From the NCBI GenBank assembly GCA_964571855.1, contig CAZNDO010000007.1:1-64000 (forward strand): a stretch of 64,000 bases of DNA. The letters are read 5' to 3'. The notes under the pieces are model-generated. The model searched no databases. It worked only from the letters and a program-made list of their open reading frames with translations, and was not told the origin of the DNA. Shown in pieces: positions 43,059-52,363 of the stretch; within the stretch, counting starts at the first letter, position 1, and each line of letters opens with the position of its first letter. A program made the position numbers and the translations under genes. The stretch is from CAYYFX01 sp964571855 (GTDB lineage Bacteria; ARS69).

Positions 43059-43610
43059 ATGAGTCGGATGGCGACGATGCTGGTGTTTCTCCTGGCGACC
43101 GGGGTCTCCACGACCGGTGCGCAGAGCCAGACCTACGGCTGGGCGATCAGCAGCAGCGGCACGGATCCGCTGGCCAACAGCGGGGCGGTCACCGGCGGCC
43201 CGCAGACCCTCTATCTGTGGTTGTACTGCGCGACGCCGGACGGCATGTCGGCGGCGGAGTTCGACGTCCAGCTTCCGCCCGGCGTCCTGAACTTCGGGTT
43301 CAGCACCCAGAACGGCTTCCTGAACGCCGGCACCTCCGGAAGCCTCCTGCTGGCCGTCGGCGCCTGCCCCGCTGGCCCGGTCGTCGCGGGTGCGTGGACC
43401 GTCTTCAACACCACGGCGGGGGACTACTGCCTAGTGCCTTCGGGCGGAGGCACGATGGCCACGGTGGACTGCGACATCGTGACCCCGACCCTGTCGCCGA
43501 TCGGCCAGCGCGGGTACAGCACCGCCGGAACGGCGGCATGCACGGACGACCTGTGCGTCGTTGCCGTCGAGTCGGTCACCTGGGGCGGCATCAAGAGCCT
43601 GTACCGGTAG
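43059..43610 (+). CDS. secreted paralogue of the gene at 42277, with WGxxKxLYR tail
   Basis: A 183-residue exported protein. It has a signal peptide (residues 1-23, ending TGAQS), then YGWAISSSGTDPLANSGA and the same landmarks as its neighbour: LYLWLYC, MSAAEFDV, GVLNFGFSTQNGFLNAG, LLLAVGACPAGP, LVPSGGG, VDC. It ends AVESVTWGGIKSLYR. The ATG follows GGAGG. The two genes clearly arose by tandem duplication, but each has its own leader and the intrinsic terminator separates them. Function unknown. Confidence 0.85.
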   Translation: MSRMATMLVFLLATGVSTTGAQSQTYGWAISSSGTDPLANSGAVTGGPQTLYLWLYCATPDGMSAAEFDVQLPPGVLNFGFSTQNGFLNAGTSGSLLLAVGACPAGPVVAGAWTVFNTTAGDYCLVPSGGGTMATVDCDIVTPTLSPIGQRGYSTAGTAACTDDLCVVAVESVTWGGIKSLYR

Positions 43611-43633
43611 CCGGCACGAATCCTCGGGACGCC

Positions 43634-44266
43634 CTACGGGAACGTCCCCGGCATGATCTCCTGGAGCGCGCGCAGCAGGAGGCGCCGCGCGCGCTCCAGT
43701 TGCCGCCGGTGCACCGGCTCCTCGGACGAGTTCCAGAGGAACACGAACGAGGCGGGCACGGCGTCCACGCTCTTCGAGCGCTGCGCACGGCTCGCCAGCA
43801 CTTCCAGCAGCTCCTCCGCGGCCCAGGTGTCCGGGCGCGTTCGGTCCAGCTCCGCCCAGATGTCCTGCAGCGAGAACAGCAGTTCCTGGATGTCGTGCAG
43901 CGCGGCCCCGTGGCGCAGGAGATGCCGGACCACGCGCTCCATCTCCGGGAGTTCGGCGAACGTCTCCAGCGGCGGGCGCTTGAGGGCGCGCCCGCGGGAG
44001 CGGAGGGACTTCGGGAGGAAAGCCAGGGACTCGTCCGCGCCATGCTGGCCGAGCCACCGGAACGCGCCGCGGATGGGCCCACCGTCGTAGCCGATCACCC
44101 ACGCGTCGGCGTACCCGGCCGGCCCCGCCCCGTGGGGAGGCGGCCCCCAGGGGGCCGTGACGCGGTCGAACCGCGACAGGCGATAAATGTCCTTGGGGAG
44201 CGGCTGCTCCAGAAAGGCCGCGACGAGCTCGGCTCCCGTCCGGTACGCACTGCGGGTGTCCTGCAC
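43634..44266 (-). CDS. hypothetical cytoplasmic protein
   Basis: A 210-residue soluble protein that I do not recognise. It is mostly helical by composition, rich in Arg, Glu and Leu, without signal peptide or membrane segments. Segments such as WVIGYDGGPIRGAFRWLGQHG near the middle and HDIQELLFSLQDIWAELD near the C-terminus look conserved in character, but no motif is diagnostic. The start GTG is supported by GGAGGG 6-7 nt upstream. It is convergent with the secreted paralogue at 43059 and divergent from thiC. Confidence 0.65.
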   Translation of the reverse strand: MQDTRSAYRTGAELVAAFLEQPLPKDIYRLSRFDRVTAPWGPPPHGAGPAGYADAWVIGYDGGPIRGAFRWLGQHGADESLAFLPKSLRSRGRALKRPPLETFAELPEMERVVRHLLRHGAALHDIQELLFSLQDIWAELDRTRPDTWAAEELLEVLASRAQRSKSVDAVPASFVFLWNSSEEPVHRRQLERARRLLLRALQEIMPGTFP

Positions 44267-44491
44267 GCTTCACCCTCCTGCGGACGCGGGTGGCTTCCCG
44301 GGCGAGGGCGCCCGGAAACCCACCGGCGGCGGGCGGGGAGGGGGCGCGGCCCGGTCGCCGCGCACGACCGCAGCATCCCACGGACGGCACCGCAGGACAA
44401 GGCCGCACCCGGCCGTCGGCTGGACCCACCCCGTCTCATCCCCTAGATTCCGGGCGGAAGCGCCGGGGAGGAACCCTGGGGGAGGGTGAAC

Positions 44492-45961
<1,470 letters not shown>

Positions 45962-45993
45962 CTTCGGAGTCCCCGGGGAAGGGGACGACGAAC

Positions 45994-46599
45994 ATGCGGA
46001 TCCCGAGCGCACTCCGCGGCCCCGGAGCCGCCGCCCTGGTTGCGGCGGCGGCCGGGGCCGGCTGCCTGATGGCCCCGGACGCGGACCGGGAGACGGCCGC
46101 GTCGCCGGACGGCTACACCGAACCCGCGGCGCTTGCCCAGGCCTGGGCGACGTCGCTGGAGGCGAAGGACTTCCCGGCCCACGCGAAGCTGCTCGCGAGC
46201 GGGTTCCGGTTCACCGGGCCCGACGCCGACATCGAGGACTATCCCTGGCTCGACAACCACGAGTGGAGCCTGGTCGACGAGCTGGCCATGGTGCAGCGGC
46301 TCCTGTCCCCGGACACCATCCTCCCGGGGTTCGGCACGGTGCGACGCATCGGCGTGTCGTTGCACGTGCTGGCACAGCGCGAAACACAGGACGGCACCGA
46401 GGTGGATCTCGCCGCCACCATTCTCGTATCCTGGGGCGAGGATGGCGCGCTCGCGGACACGCGCATGCAGATGCTCCTGGTTCCGGGGCAGGACGGCTAT
46501 CTCCGCATCGCCCGGATGATCGAGTACGGCTCGCCGACGCGTGGCATCGACCCCATGACGTGGACGAGGATCAAGCTGCTCTTCCACGAAGAGGTGTGA
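45994..46599 (+). CDS. NTF2-like (SnoaL-type) lipoprotein, member 1
   Basis: A 201-residue lipoprotein. The signal ends in AAAAGAGC (Cys about 22). The mature part begins with a helix typical of NTF2-like folds (ALAQAWATSLEAKDFPAHAKLLASGFRF in outline), then WLDNHEWSLVDELAMVQRLL and beta-strands. It ends GIDPMTWTRIKLLFHEEV, a variant of the W-x-x-I-K tail. It lies 32 bp after thiC and 2 bp before its paralogue at 46602. Function unknown; ligand binding in the envelope is inferred from the fold. Confidence 0.75.
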   Translation: MRIPSALRGPGAAALVAAAAGAGCLMAPDADRETAASPDGYTEPAALAQAWATSLEAKDFPAHAKLLASGFRFTGPDADIEDYPWLDNHEWSLVDELAMVQRLLSPDTILPGFGTVRRIGVSLHVLAQRETQDGTEVDLAATILVSWGEDGALADTRMQMLLVPGQDGYLRIARMIEYGSPTRGIDPMTWTRIKLLFHEEV

Positions 46600-46601
46600 C
46601 G

Positions 46602-47249
46602 ATGTCCCGGCTCCCGGTCCGCATCCTGCTGCTGCTCGCGTTCCTCGCCGCCGCGCCGCTCGCCGGCTGCGGCTCGGACGACAACCCCGCGGACCCGGAG
46701 CCCGATCCGCCCGGTCCGCCGCCCGGCTACACGAACGCGGCCGAGGCCGTCCAGGCGTGGGGCGCCGCGCTGACCGCGAGGGACCTGGCGGCGGTGGAGA
46801 AGCTGTTCGAGCCGGACCCGGCGGGGCGGGCGGAGGCGGGGTTCCGGTACTACCCGCAGTCGCAGGACCTCGACGACTTCCCGTGGATGACGGGGGACGC
46901 CTGGTCCCGGGCGGACGAGCTGGGCATGCTCGGCAACATGATGAATCCCGCGTTCGTGAGCCAGGAGAACGGGAACTCCGTGGATTCCATCGAGGCGACC
47001 CTGGAGATCCTCACGTCCGAGGAGACCGGCGAGGGGACCTTGGTGCTCGCCCACGCCACCTTCATGGTGCTCTGGGCGGAGAACTCCGGCGCGATCTCGG
47101 ATGTCCGGCTGCAGATCCTCCTGGTGTCGAACACGGAGGGGTACTTCGTGATGCGCTCGATGCGGGAGCTGCCGCTGCAGGGGGATCCCGGGCCCTCGGT
47201 GTCCGTCGAACCCACCACCTGGGGCCAGATCAAGAACCTCTACCGGTAG
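46602..47249 (+). CDS. NTF2-like (SnoaL-type) lipoprotein, member 2
   Basis: A 215-residue lipoprotein. Lipobox APLAGC (Cys23), an Asp/Pro-rich linker, then an NTF2-like domain alignable with the gene at 45994: GYTNAAEAVQAWGAALTARD, DDFPWMTGDAWSRADELGML, and DVRLQILLVSNTEGYFVMRSM. It ends SVEPTTWGQIKNLYR, the clearest form of the tail motif. It is co-transcribed with the gene at 45994. Confidence 0.77.
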   Translation: MSRLPVRILLLLAFLAAAPLAGCGSDDNPADPEPDPPGPPPGYTNAAEAVQAWGAALTARDLAAVEKLFEPDPAGRAEAGFRYYPQSQDLDDFPWMTGDAWSRADELGMLGNMMNPAFVSQENGNSVDSIEATLEILTSEETGEGTLVLAHATFMVLWAENSGAISDVRLQILLVSNTEGYFVMRSMRELPLQGDPGPSVSVEPTTWGQIKNLYR

Positions 47250-47315
47250 CGAGGCCCGATTCGTCTGAGGTCGCCGGCCCGAGCCTCCGGGCGGGCAGCG
47301 CTCCCGTGCCCAGGG

Positions 47316-47344
47316 GTGGCAACTCCCGCGACCGTTGCTATATT
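47316..47344 (+). promoter_or_regulatory. promoter of the third NTF2-like lipoprotein
   Basis: GTGGCA (47316-47321), a 17-bp spacer, then TATATT (47339-47344), a strong -10. The TTG start is 69 bp downstream. Confidence 0.65.
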
Positions 47345-47412
47345 CGGTCGGGCGCTCTCGCCGGTCTTTCCCGCCACGCCCCCGGTGCCGGAAGCGCCCC
47401 GAGGAGAAGCAC

Positions 47413-48273
47413 TTGAGCCGATCGCTCCGCATGGGCGTCCTGGGCGCCGCCGCACTCCTGGCCGGCTGCGGGGACGACTCCTCCGGCCCGAACCAGCCGC
47501 CCCCGCCGGATCTCTCCACGCCCCGGGCGGCCATCCGGTCGCTCGCGGACCAGTACAGCCGGCGGGAGTACGAGGTCGTCGTGGCCATGCACACGCCGGA
47601 CTTCCGGTTCTATCCGGCGCAGCCGGAGTCGATCCCGTTCCTGGAGCCGGGGGAGGACCACTGGGATTTCGCCCGGGAGACGATGATCCTGGAGCGGATG
47701 CTGGTGCCGGAGCGGATCAGCTGGCTGGACCAGGTCCTGCTCGAGCCCACCCTGGACGAGGTGGTGGATTCCACCGCCACGCTGACCCGCATCACCGCGA
47801 AGACCGACCTCACGTTCCTCGTGGGCCAGGTGCAGCTCGTGCACTCGCGCTCCTGGGTGGACTACTTCTACGAGCGGGCCGCGGACGGCAGCTGGCTCCT
47901 CGCGGAGCAGCGCGAGCGGCCGTACCCGGGGTCGGACCTCACGTACGGCCAGCTCAAGGTCCAGGTGGAGGACCCGCCGGCCGCGACCACGCTTCCCGTG
48001 GATGCGGGCGGGATCACGAACACGACGGCCACGCTTGCCGGACGCGTGGTGGCGAACGGGCTGGCCTCGACCTACTGGTTCGAGTGGGGCACCACCCCGG
48101 CCTTCGGCGCTTCCAGCGCGCCGCAGGATGCCGGCAGCGGTCTCGGTCCCGTGGACTACACGCTGGGCGTCACGGGGCTGACGCCGGACACGCTGTACTA
48201 CTACCGCATCGTGGCGCGGAGCCTGTGGGGAACGAGCCGCGGAATGGAGCGGAACTTCACCACGGCTCCCTGA
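47413..48273 (+). CDS. NTF2-like lipoprotein with C-terminal fibronectin-III-like domain
   Basis: A 286-residue lipoprotein. It has lipobox ALLAGC (Cys20), a Pro-rich linker, then an NTF2-like domain (AAIRSLADQYSRREYEVVVAMHTPDFRF in outline, ending LLAEQRERPYPG). The sequence DLTYGQLKVQVED follows, placed where the paralogues have W-G-x-I-K. The last about 90 residues look like a fibronectin-type-III domain (GLTPDTLYYYRIVARSLWGTSRG). The start TTG is preferred because GAGGAG lies 6 nt upstream and the signal peptide begins there. Confidence 0.75.
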   Translation: MSRSLRMGVLGAAALLAGCGDDSSGPNQPPPPDLSTPRAAIRSLADQYSRREYEVVVAMHTPDFRFYPAQPESIPFLEPGEDHWDFARETMILERMLVPERISWLDQVLLEPTLDEVVDSTATLTRITAKTDLTFLVGQVQLVHSRSWVDYFYERAADGSWLLAEQRERPYPGSDLTYGQLKVQVEDPPAATTLPVDAGGITNTTATLAGRVVANGLASTYWFEWGTTPAFGASSAPQDAGSGLGPVDYTLGVTGLTPDTLYYYRIVARSLWGTSRGMERNFTTAP

Positions 48274-48305
48274 CCGCGCCGCTTCGCTCTGCTAGGCTGT
48301 GCGCA
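48270..48305 (+). promoter_or_regulatory. promoter with leaderless geometry before the MDR dehydrogenase
   Basis: CTGACC (48270-48275), a 17-bp spacer, TAGGCT (48293-48298), then 6 nt and the ATG at 48305. The transcript would start at the start codon. There is no ribosome binding site. Confidence 0.55.
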
Positions 48306-49378
48306 TGAGCCTGCCGTCCCGCCGCCCCGGGATCCCGTCGGTCATGGGCGCCATGGTCATCCGCGCCCACGGCGGTCCCGACGTCCTCGAGTGGGCGGAG
48401 ATCCCGCGCCCGGTGCCCGGTCCCCGCGACGTGCTCGTGCGCGTGGAGGCCTGTGGCCTCAATCATCTCGATCTCTGGACCCGGCGCGGCCTGCCCGGAC
48501 GGTCGGTGGAGTTCCCGCACGTGCTGGGGAACGAGCCGGTCGGCATCGTGGAGGAGCGGGGCACCGACGTGGACGTGCCCACGGTGGGGCAGCGGGTCCT
48601 CGTGGCGCCCGGACAGCTCGAGCGGTTCCACGCGGACCGCTCCGGATGGGACGCCCGCTTCCCGGACTACCGAGTGATCGGCAGCCGCGGCCCCGGCGGC
48701 TACGCGCACTACGTGCGGGCGCACGCGGAGAACGTGCTGCCCGTGTCCGACCGCTGGAGCCCCGAGGAGTGGGCGGCCACGCCGCTCGTGTTCCTCACCG
48801 CGTGGCACATGCTCGTGGCGCGCGCGCGGCTGGTTCCCGGCGAGACCGTCCTCGTGATCGGCGCCGGCTCCGGCGTGGGCAGCTCGGCGATCCAGGTGGC
48901 GGCGCACTTCGGCGCGCGGATCATCGCCACCGCGGGGTCCCCGGCGAAGCTGGAGCGCGCGCGCGAGCTCGGCGCCCAGGACGCGGTCAGCCACGCGGAC
49001 GAGGACTGGCCGAAGCGCGTGCGCGCGGCCACCGGCGGGCGCGGGGTGGACGTGGTCGTGGAGCACGTGGGCGAGGCGGTGTTCGCGAAGGCCCTGTCCA
49101 CGCTGGCCTACGGCGGGCGGATCGTCACGTGCGGCGCCACGACCGGCGTGCGTTCCGAGGTGCTGCTGAACCACCTCTTCGCGAAGCAGCTCTCGCTCCT
49201 GGGCAGCTACATGGGCGACTTCGCCGAGCTGAAGCAGGTGGTCGCGCTGCTGGAGGCCGGCAAGCTGCATCCCGTGGTGGACCGCGTCTTCCCGATCCGC
49301 GAGGCGGCGGACGCGCACCGGCGCATGGAGGCGCGCGAGCACTTCGGCAAGATCGTCCTTCGTCACGGGGCAGCCTGA
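48305..49378 (+). CDS. MDR-superfamily zinc-type alcohol dehydrogenase / quinone oxidoreductase
   Basis: A 357-residue NAD(P)H-dependent oxidoreductase. The N-terminal GroES-like domain begins AMVIRAHGGPDVLEWAEIP and has GLNHLDLWTRRGLPG. The cofactor-binding motif is VLVIGAGSGVGSSAIQVA (about residues 178-195), and GRGVDVVVEHVG and GGRIVTCGATTG follow. The four-Cys structural zinc loop is absent. The substrate is unknown. A second ATG (48344) could give a shorter protein, but the -10 box exactly 6 nt before 48305 favours the first. Confidence 0.9.
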   Translation: MSLPSRRPGIPSVMGAMVIRAHGGPDVLEWAEIPRPVPGPRDVLVRVEACGLNHLDLWTRRGLPGRSVEFPHVLGNEPVGIVEERGTDVDVPTVGQRVLVAPGQLERFHADRSGWDARFPDYRVIGSRGPGGYAHYVRAHAENVLPVSDRWSPEEWAATPLVFLTAWHMLVARARLVPGETVLVIGAGSGVGSSAIQVAAHFGARIIATAGSPAKLERARELGAQDAVSHADEDWPKRVRAATGGRGVDVVVEHVGEAVFAKALSTLAYGGRIVTCGATTGVRSEVLLNHLFAKQLSLLGSYMGDFAELKQVVALLEAGKLHPVVDRVFPIREAADAHRRMEAREHFGKIVLRHGAA

Positions 49379-49414
49379 CGCCGCGCTCGCCTCGCCCGCC
49401 CGGAGGACGCGGCG
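49379..49414. terminator. hairpin filling the gap between convergent genes
   Basis: CGCCGCG (49379-49385) and CGCGGCG (49408-49414) are complementary and occupy both ends of the 36-bp gap between the dehydrogenase and recQ stops. The loop is long (22 nt). Confidence 0.35.
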
Positions 49415-51301
49415 CTACGCCGGGGGTTCCTCGGCGGGGGTGGAGAGGAACCGGCGGACCACTTCCAGGAAGGTCTCGCCGTAGCGGTCCAGCTTGCGCT
49501 CGCCCACGCCGTGGACGTCGGACAGCTCGCGCAGCGACGTGGGACAGCGGGCGGCGATCTCCAGGAGCGTGCGGTCCGCGAACACCACGTAGGGCGGGAC
49601 CTGCTGCTCGCGCGCGATCTCCAGGCGCTTCGCGCGCAGGGCCTGGAACAGGGACTGCGCGGAGGCCTCGTCCAGCGTGGACGCGTCCGCGGGAATGGGG
49701 ATAGGGGCCGTGCGGCGGGAGCGGGAACCGCGCTTCGGGGGCGCCGGGTCCTTGCGGAGTTGCACGGGCCGCTCGCCGCGCAGGACCGCCCGCGCCTCGC
49801 CGGCCAGCCGCAGGCCGCCGTGGCCGTCCACGTCCACGGCCAGGAGACCCGCGGCCACCATCTGCCGGATGATGGACTGCCACGCGTGCCGATCCCGGTC
49901 CTTGCCCACGCCGAACGTGGGGAGGCGGTCGTGGCCGAAGCGGCGGATGCGCTCCGTGTCCTGGCCGAGCAGCACGTCGATGAGGTAGGCCTGCCCGAAG
50001 ATCTGGTCCGTGCGCACGACGGCGGACAGGACCATCTGCGCGGCCTCCGTGCCGTCGAAGACCTCCGGCGGCGCGAGGCAGTTGTCGCAGTTCCCGCAGG
50101 AGAACGGCTCCTCGTCCGCGAAGTACTCCAGGAGCACCCGCCGGCGGCAGCGCGGCGTCTCGCAGTAGCCCAGGAGCGCGCTCAGCTTGTGGTGCTCCAC
50201 GCGACGGCGCGTCTCGTCCCCGCCCTCGTCGATGAGGCGGCGCAGGAGCGCCACGTCGCCCACGCCCCAGGTCATGCTGGCCGTGGCGGGCAGCCCGTCC
50301 CGACCCGCGCGCCCCGTCTCCTGGTAGTACGCCTCCATGCTCTTCGGCGGGTCCATGTGGTGCACGAAGCGCACGTCCGGCTTGTCGATGCCCATGCCGA
50401 ACGCCACGGTGGCGCAGACCACGCGGACCTCGTCATTCACGAAGCGGTCCTGGTTCCGCCGGCGGGTGTCCGCGTCCAGGCCCGCGTGGTACGGCAGGGC
50501 CTCGATCCCCTCCGAGACGAGGAACGCGCACGTCTCCTCGGTGCGCTTGCGCGAGAGGCAGTACACGATGCCCGAGTCCCCCGCGTGCTCCTCCCGGATC
50601 AGGCGCAGCAGCTGGCGGCGCGGCTCCGCCTTCGGCGTGACCACGTAGCGGATGTTCGGGCGATCGAAGCCGGAGACGAAGCGCCGCGCGTCCGCCAGGG
50701 CCAGCTTGTCCGCGATCTCCCGGCGCGTGGGCGGATCCGCCGTGGCGGTGAGCGCGATGCGCGGCACGTCCGGCCACCGCTCGTGCAGCACGGAGAGCTG
50801 CAGGTACTCCGGGCGGAAGTCGTGGCCCCACTGGGAGACGCAGTGTGCCTCGTCGATGGCGAACAGCGCCAGCTCCAGCTCACCGAGGCGGCCGAGGAAA
50901 CGGTCCGTGAGCAGCCGCTCCGGCGCGACGTACAGCAGGTCCAGCTCCCCCGCGTGCATCCGCGCGAGCACGCGGCGGCTCTCCGCCTCGTCCAGCCCGC
51001 TGTGCAGGCACGCGGCGCGCACGCCCAGCTCGCGCAGTGCCGTGACCTGATCGTGCATGAGCGCGATGAGCGGGCTGACCACGAGCCCCAGCCCCGGGCG
51101 CACGATGGCGGGGATCTGGTAGCAGAGCGACTTCCCCGAACCGGTGGGCATGAGGACGAGCGCATCGCCGCCGGCCACCACGTGGCCGACGATCTCCTCC
51201 TGCAGCCCGCGGAACTCCGCGAAGCCGAAGACGGAGTGCAGCACCGCACGCGGCTCCGATCCCGTGCCGGCGCGCACCGGCGCCGCCCGCCCGACCTCCA
51301 C
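49415..51301 (-). CDS. recQ: ATP-dependent DNA helicase RecQ
   Basis: A 3'-5' DNA helicase for recombination and fork repair, 628 aa, full length. Walker A is VLMPTGSGKSLCYQIP; the DEAH box with aromatic-rich loop is AIDEAHCVSQWGHDFRPEY; motif VI is YYQETGRAGRDG. Zinc-binding Cys occur in CETPRCRRR and CGNCDNC, followed by a winged-helix region, and an HRDC domain occupies the last about 80 residues (LRELSDVHGVGERKLDRYG). The start is GTG at 51301. Confidence 0.97.
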   Translation of the reverse strand: MEVGRAAPVRAGTGSEPRAVLHSVFGFAEFRGLQEEIVGHVVAGGDALVLMPTGSGKSLCYQIPAIVRPGLGLVVSPLIALMHDQVTALRELGVRAACLHSGLDEAESRRVLARMHAGELDLLYVAPERLLTDRFLGRLGELELALFAIDEAHCVSQWGHDFRPEYLQLSVLHERWPDVPRIALTATADPPTRREIADKLALADARRFVSGFDRPNIRYVVTPKAEPRRQLLRLIREEHAGDSGIVYCLSRKRTEETCAFLVSEGIEALPYHAGLDADTRRRNQDRFVNDEVRVVCATVAFGMGIDKPDVRFVHHMDPPKSMEAYYQETGRAGRDGLPATASMTWGVGDVALLRRLIDEGGDETRRRVEHHKLSALLGYCETPRCRRRVLLEYFADEEPFSCGNCDNCLAPPEVFDGTEAAQMVLSAVVRTDQIFGQAYLIDVLLGQDTERIRRFGHDRLPTFGVGKDRDRHAWQSIIRQMVAAGLLAVDVDGHGGLRLAGEARAVLRGERPVQLRKDPAPPKRGSRSRRTAPIPIPADASTLDEASAQSLFQALRAKRLEIAREQQVPPYVVFADRTLLEIAARCPTSLRELSDVHGVGERKLDRYGETFLEVVRRFLSTPAEEPPA

Positions 51302-51335
51302 CCGCCGTCCTCCCGGTTCCGGGTTCGCCGCCGCG

Positions 51336-51806
51336 TCAGCCGCGGCGCCGCGCCATCCTCACCACGGTGTCGAAGTGCGCCTTCTCCACCGGTTGCACGG
51401 ACAGCCGCATCCCCCGCTTGAGCAGCGGCATCCCGTCCAGCGCGTCGTTCGCCTTGAGCTCCGCCAGCGTGACGATGCGGGGCAGCTTCTCCACGAACTC
51501 CACGTCCACCGCGAACCAGGCCGGCTTCGCGGGGTCCGAGTCCGGGTCGTGGTACTTCGAGCGGCGGTCGAAGGCGGACTTGTCCGGGTATCCCTCCGAG
51601 GCCACGCGCGCGAGCCCGACCACGCCGGCCGGTTCCGTGCTGGAGTGGTAGAAGAGGACCCCGTCCCCGGGCTTCATCCCGTCCCGCAGGAAGTTCCGGG
51701 CCTGGTAGTTCCGGACGCCGTCCCAGCGCGTGACGCCGTCCCGGGCCAGATCGTCGATGGAGTAGCTGCCGGGCTCGCTCTTCACCAGCCAGTATCGCTT
51801 CGGCAC
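51336..51806 (-). CDS. EVE domain protein
   Basis: A 156-residue EVE (PUA-like) domain protein, a fold that binds modified bases in DNA or RNA. Diagnostic segments are YWLVKSEPGSYSIDDL, WDGVRNYQARNFLRD, GDGVLFYHSSTEPAGVVGLARV, then YPDKSAFD and the C-terminal PLLKRGMRLSVQPV. The start is GTG. It lies upstream of recQ in the same direction (34-bp gap). Confidence 0.93.
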   Translation of the reverse strand: MPKRYWLVKSEPGSYSIDDLARDGVTRWDGVRNYQARNFLRDGMKPGDGVLFYHSSTEPAGVVGLARVASEGYPDKSAFDRRSKYHDPDSDPAKPAWFAVDVEFVEKLPRIVTLAELKANDALDGMPLLKRGMRLSVQPVEKAHFDTVVRMARRRG

Positions 51807-52363
51807 GCTGCGGCCCCCGGGGCGTCGGAGTGGGACGGGCGGGAGTGTACTCCCCGGCCGGGATCCGTCCACCCCCCGGGGCCGGCGGCGGGGCCCGGGG
51901 GCCTCGAGGCCTCCGCGGCGACGCGGCCGCACGCGGGTCCGGGCCGGCATCGCCGGCAGGAGCGCCCCGCCGCGGAGGTCGGACATGCAACACGCGCCGG
52001 GCGCCCGTTGCACCGACGCGACCGCGGCTGACGGGAAACGCGTCCACAGGTGCAAAAGAACTTGAACTGTGCCGCTTCGCGATCCAGTATGCAGCGGCTG
52101 TCGGATCGCGGTGCACGTCACTCCTGCGCGATCCCCACGACCCGAGAGGTCCTCGCCGTCCGGCGCGGGGAACGCGGTCGCTGCAACCGCGGATCCGCCG
52201 CAGGTGGAGGGGTGCGTCGAGCGCCCCGTCCCGGAAGTCCCGGTCTGCCCGCGCACCGCACCGGATGCGGACCCGAGCGAGCACGAGGCATGCAACGCGT
52301 GCTGCCGTACGCGTCTCGGACGCGCGGCCGCGCGACGGTTCCCCATCCTCCAGGAGTTCCCCC
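51807..52363 (+). promoter_or_regulatory. 557-bp intergenic region with promoter and long leader
   Basis: TTGAAC (52062-52067), a 17-bp spacer, then CAGTAT (52085-52090) form a plausible promoter for the beta-helix gene. The leader would be about 265 nt and is rich in short inverted repeats. The first part (51807-52060) is extremely GC-rich, with CCCCCCGGGGCC-type palindromes. No recognised riboswitch core or ORF is seen. Confidence 0.45.

Noticed and set aside
44267..44491. TPP riboswitch upstream of thiC
   Set aside because: Neither conserved THI-box segment is present in the sequence.
52091..52363. Riboswitch (c-di-GMP or other) in the long leader of the beta-helix gene
   Set aside because: Short inverted repeats are plentiful, as expected at this GC content, but none of the conserved riboswitch cores I know is visible.
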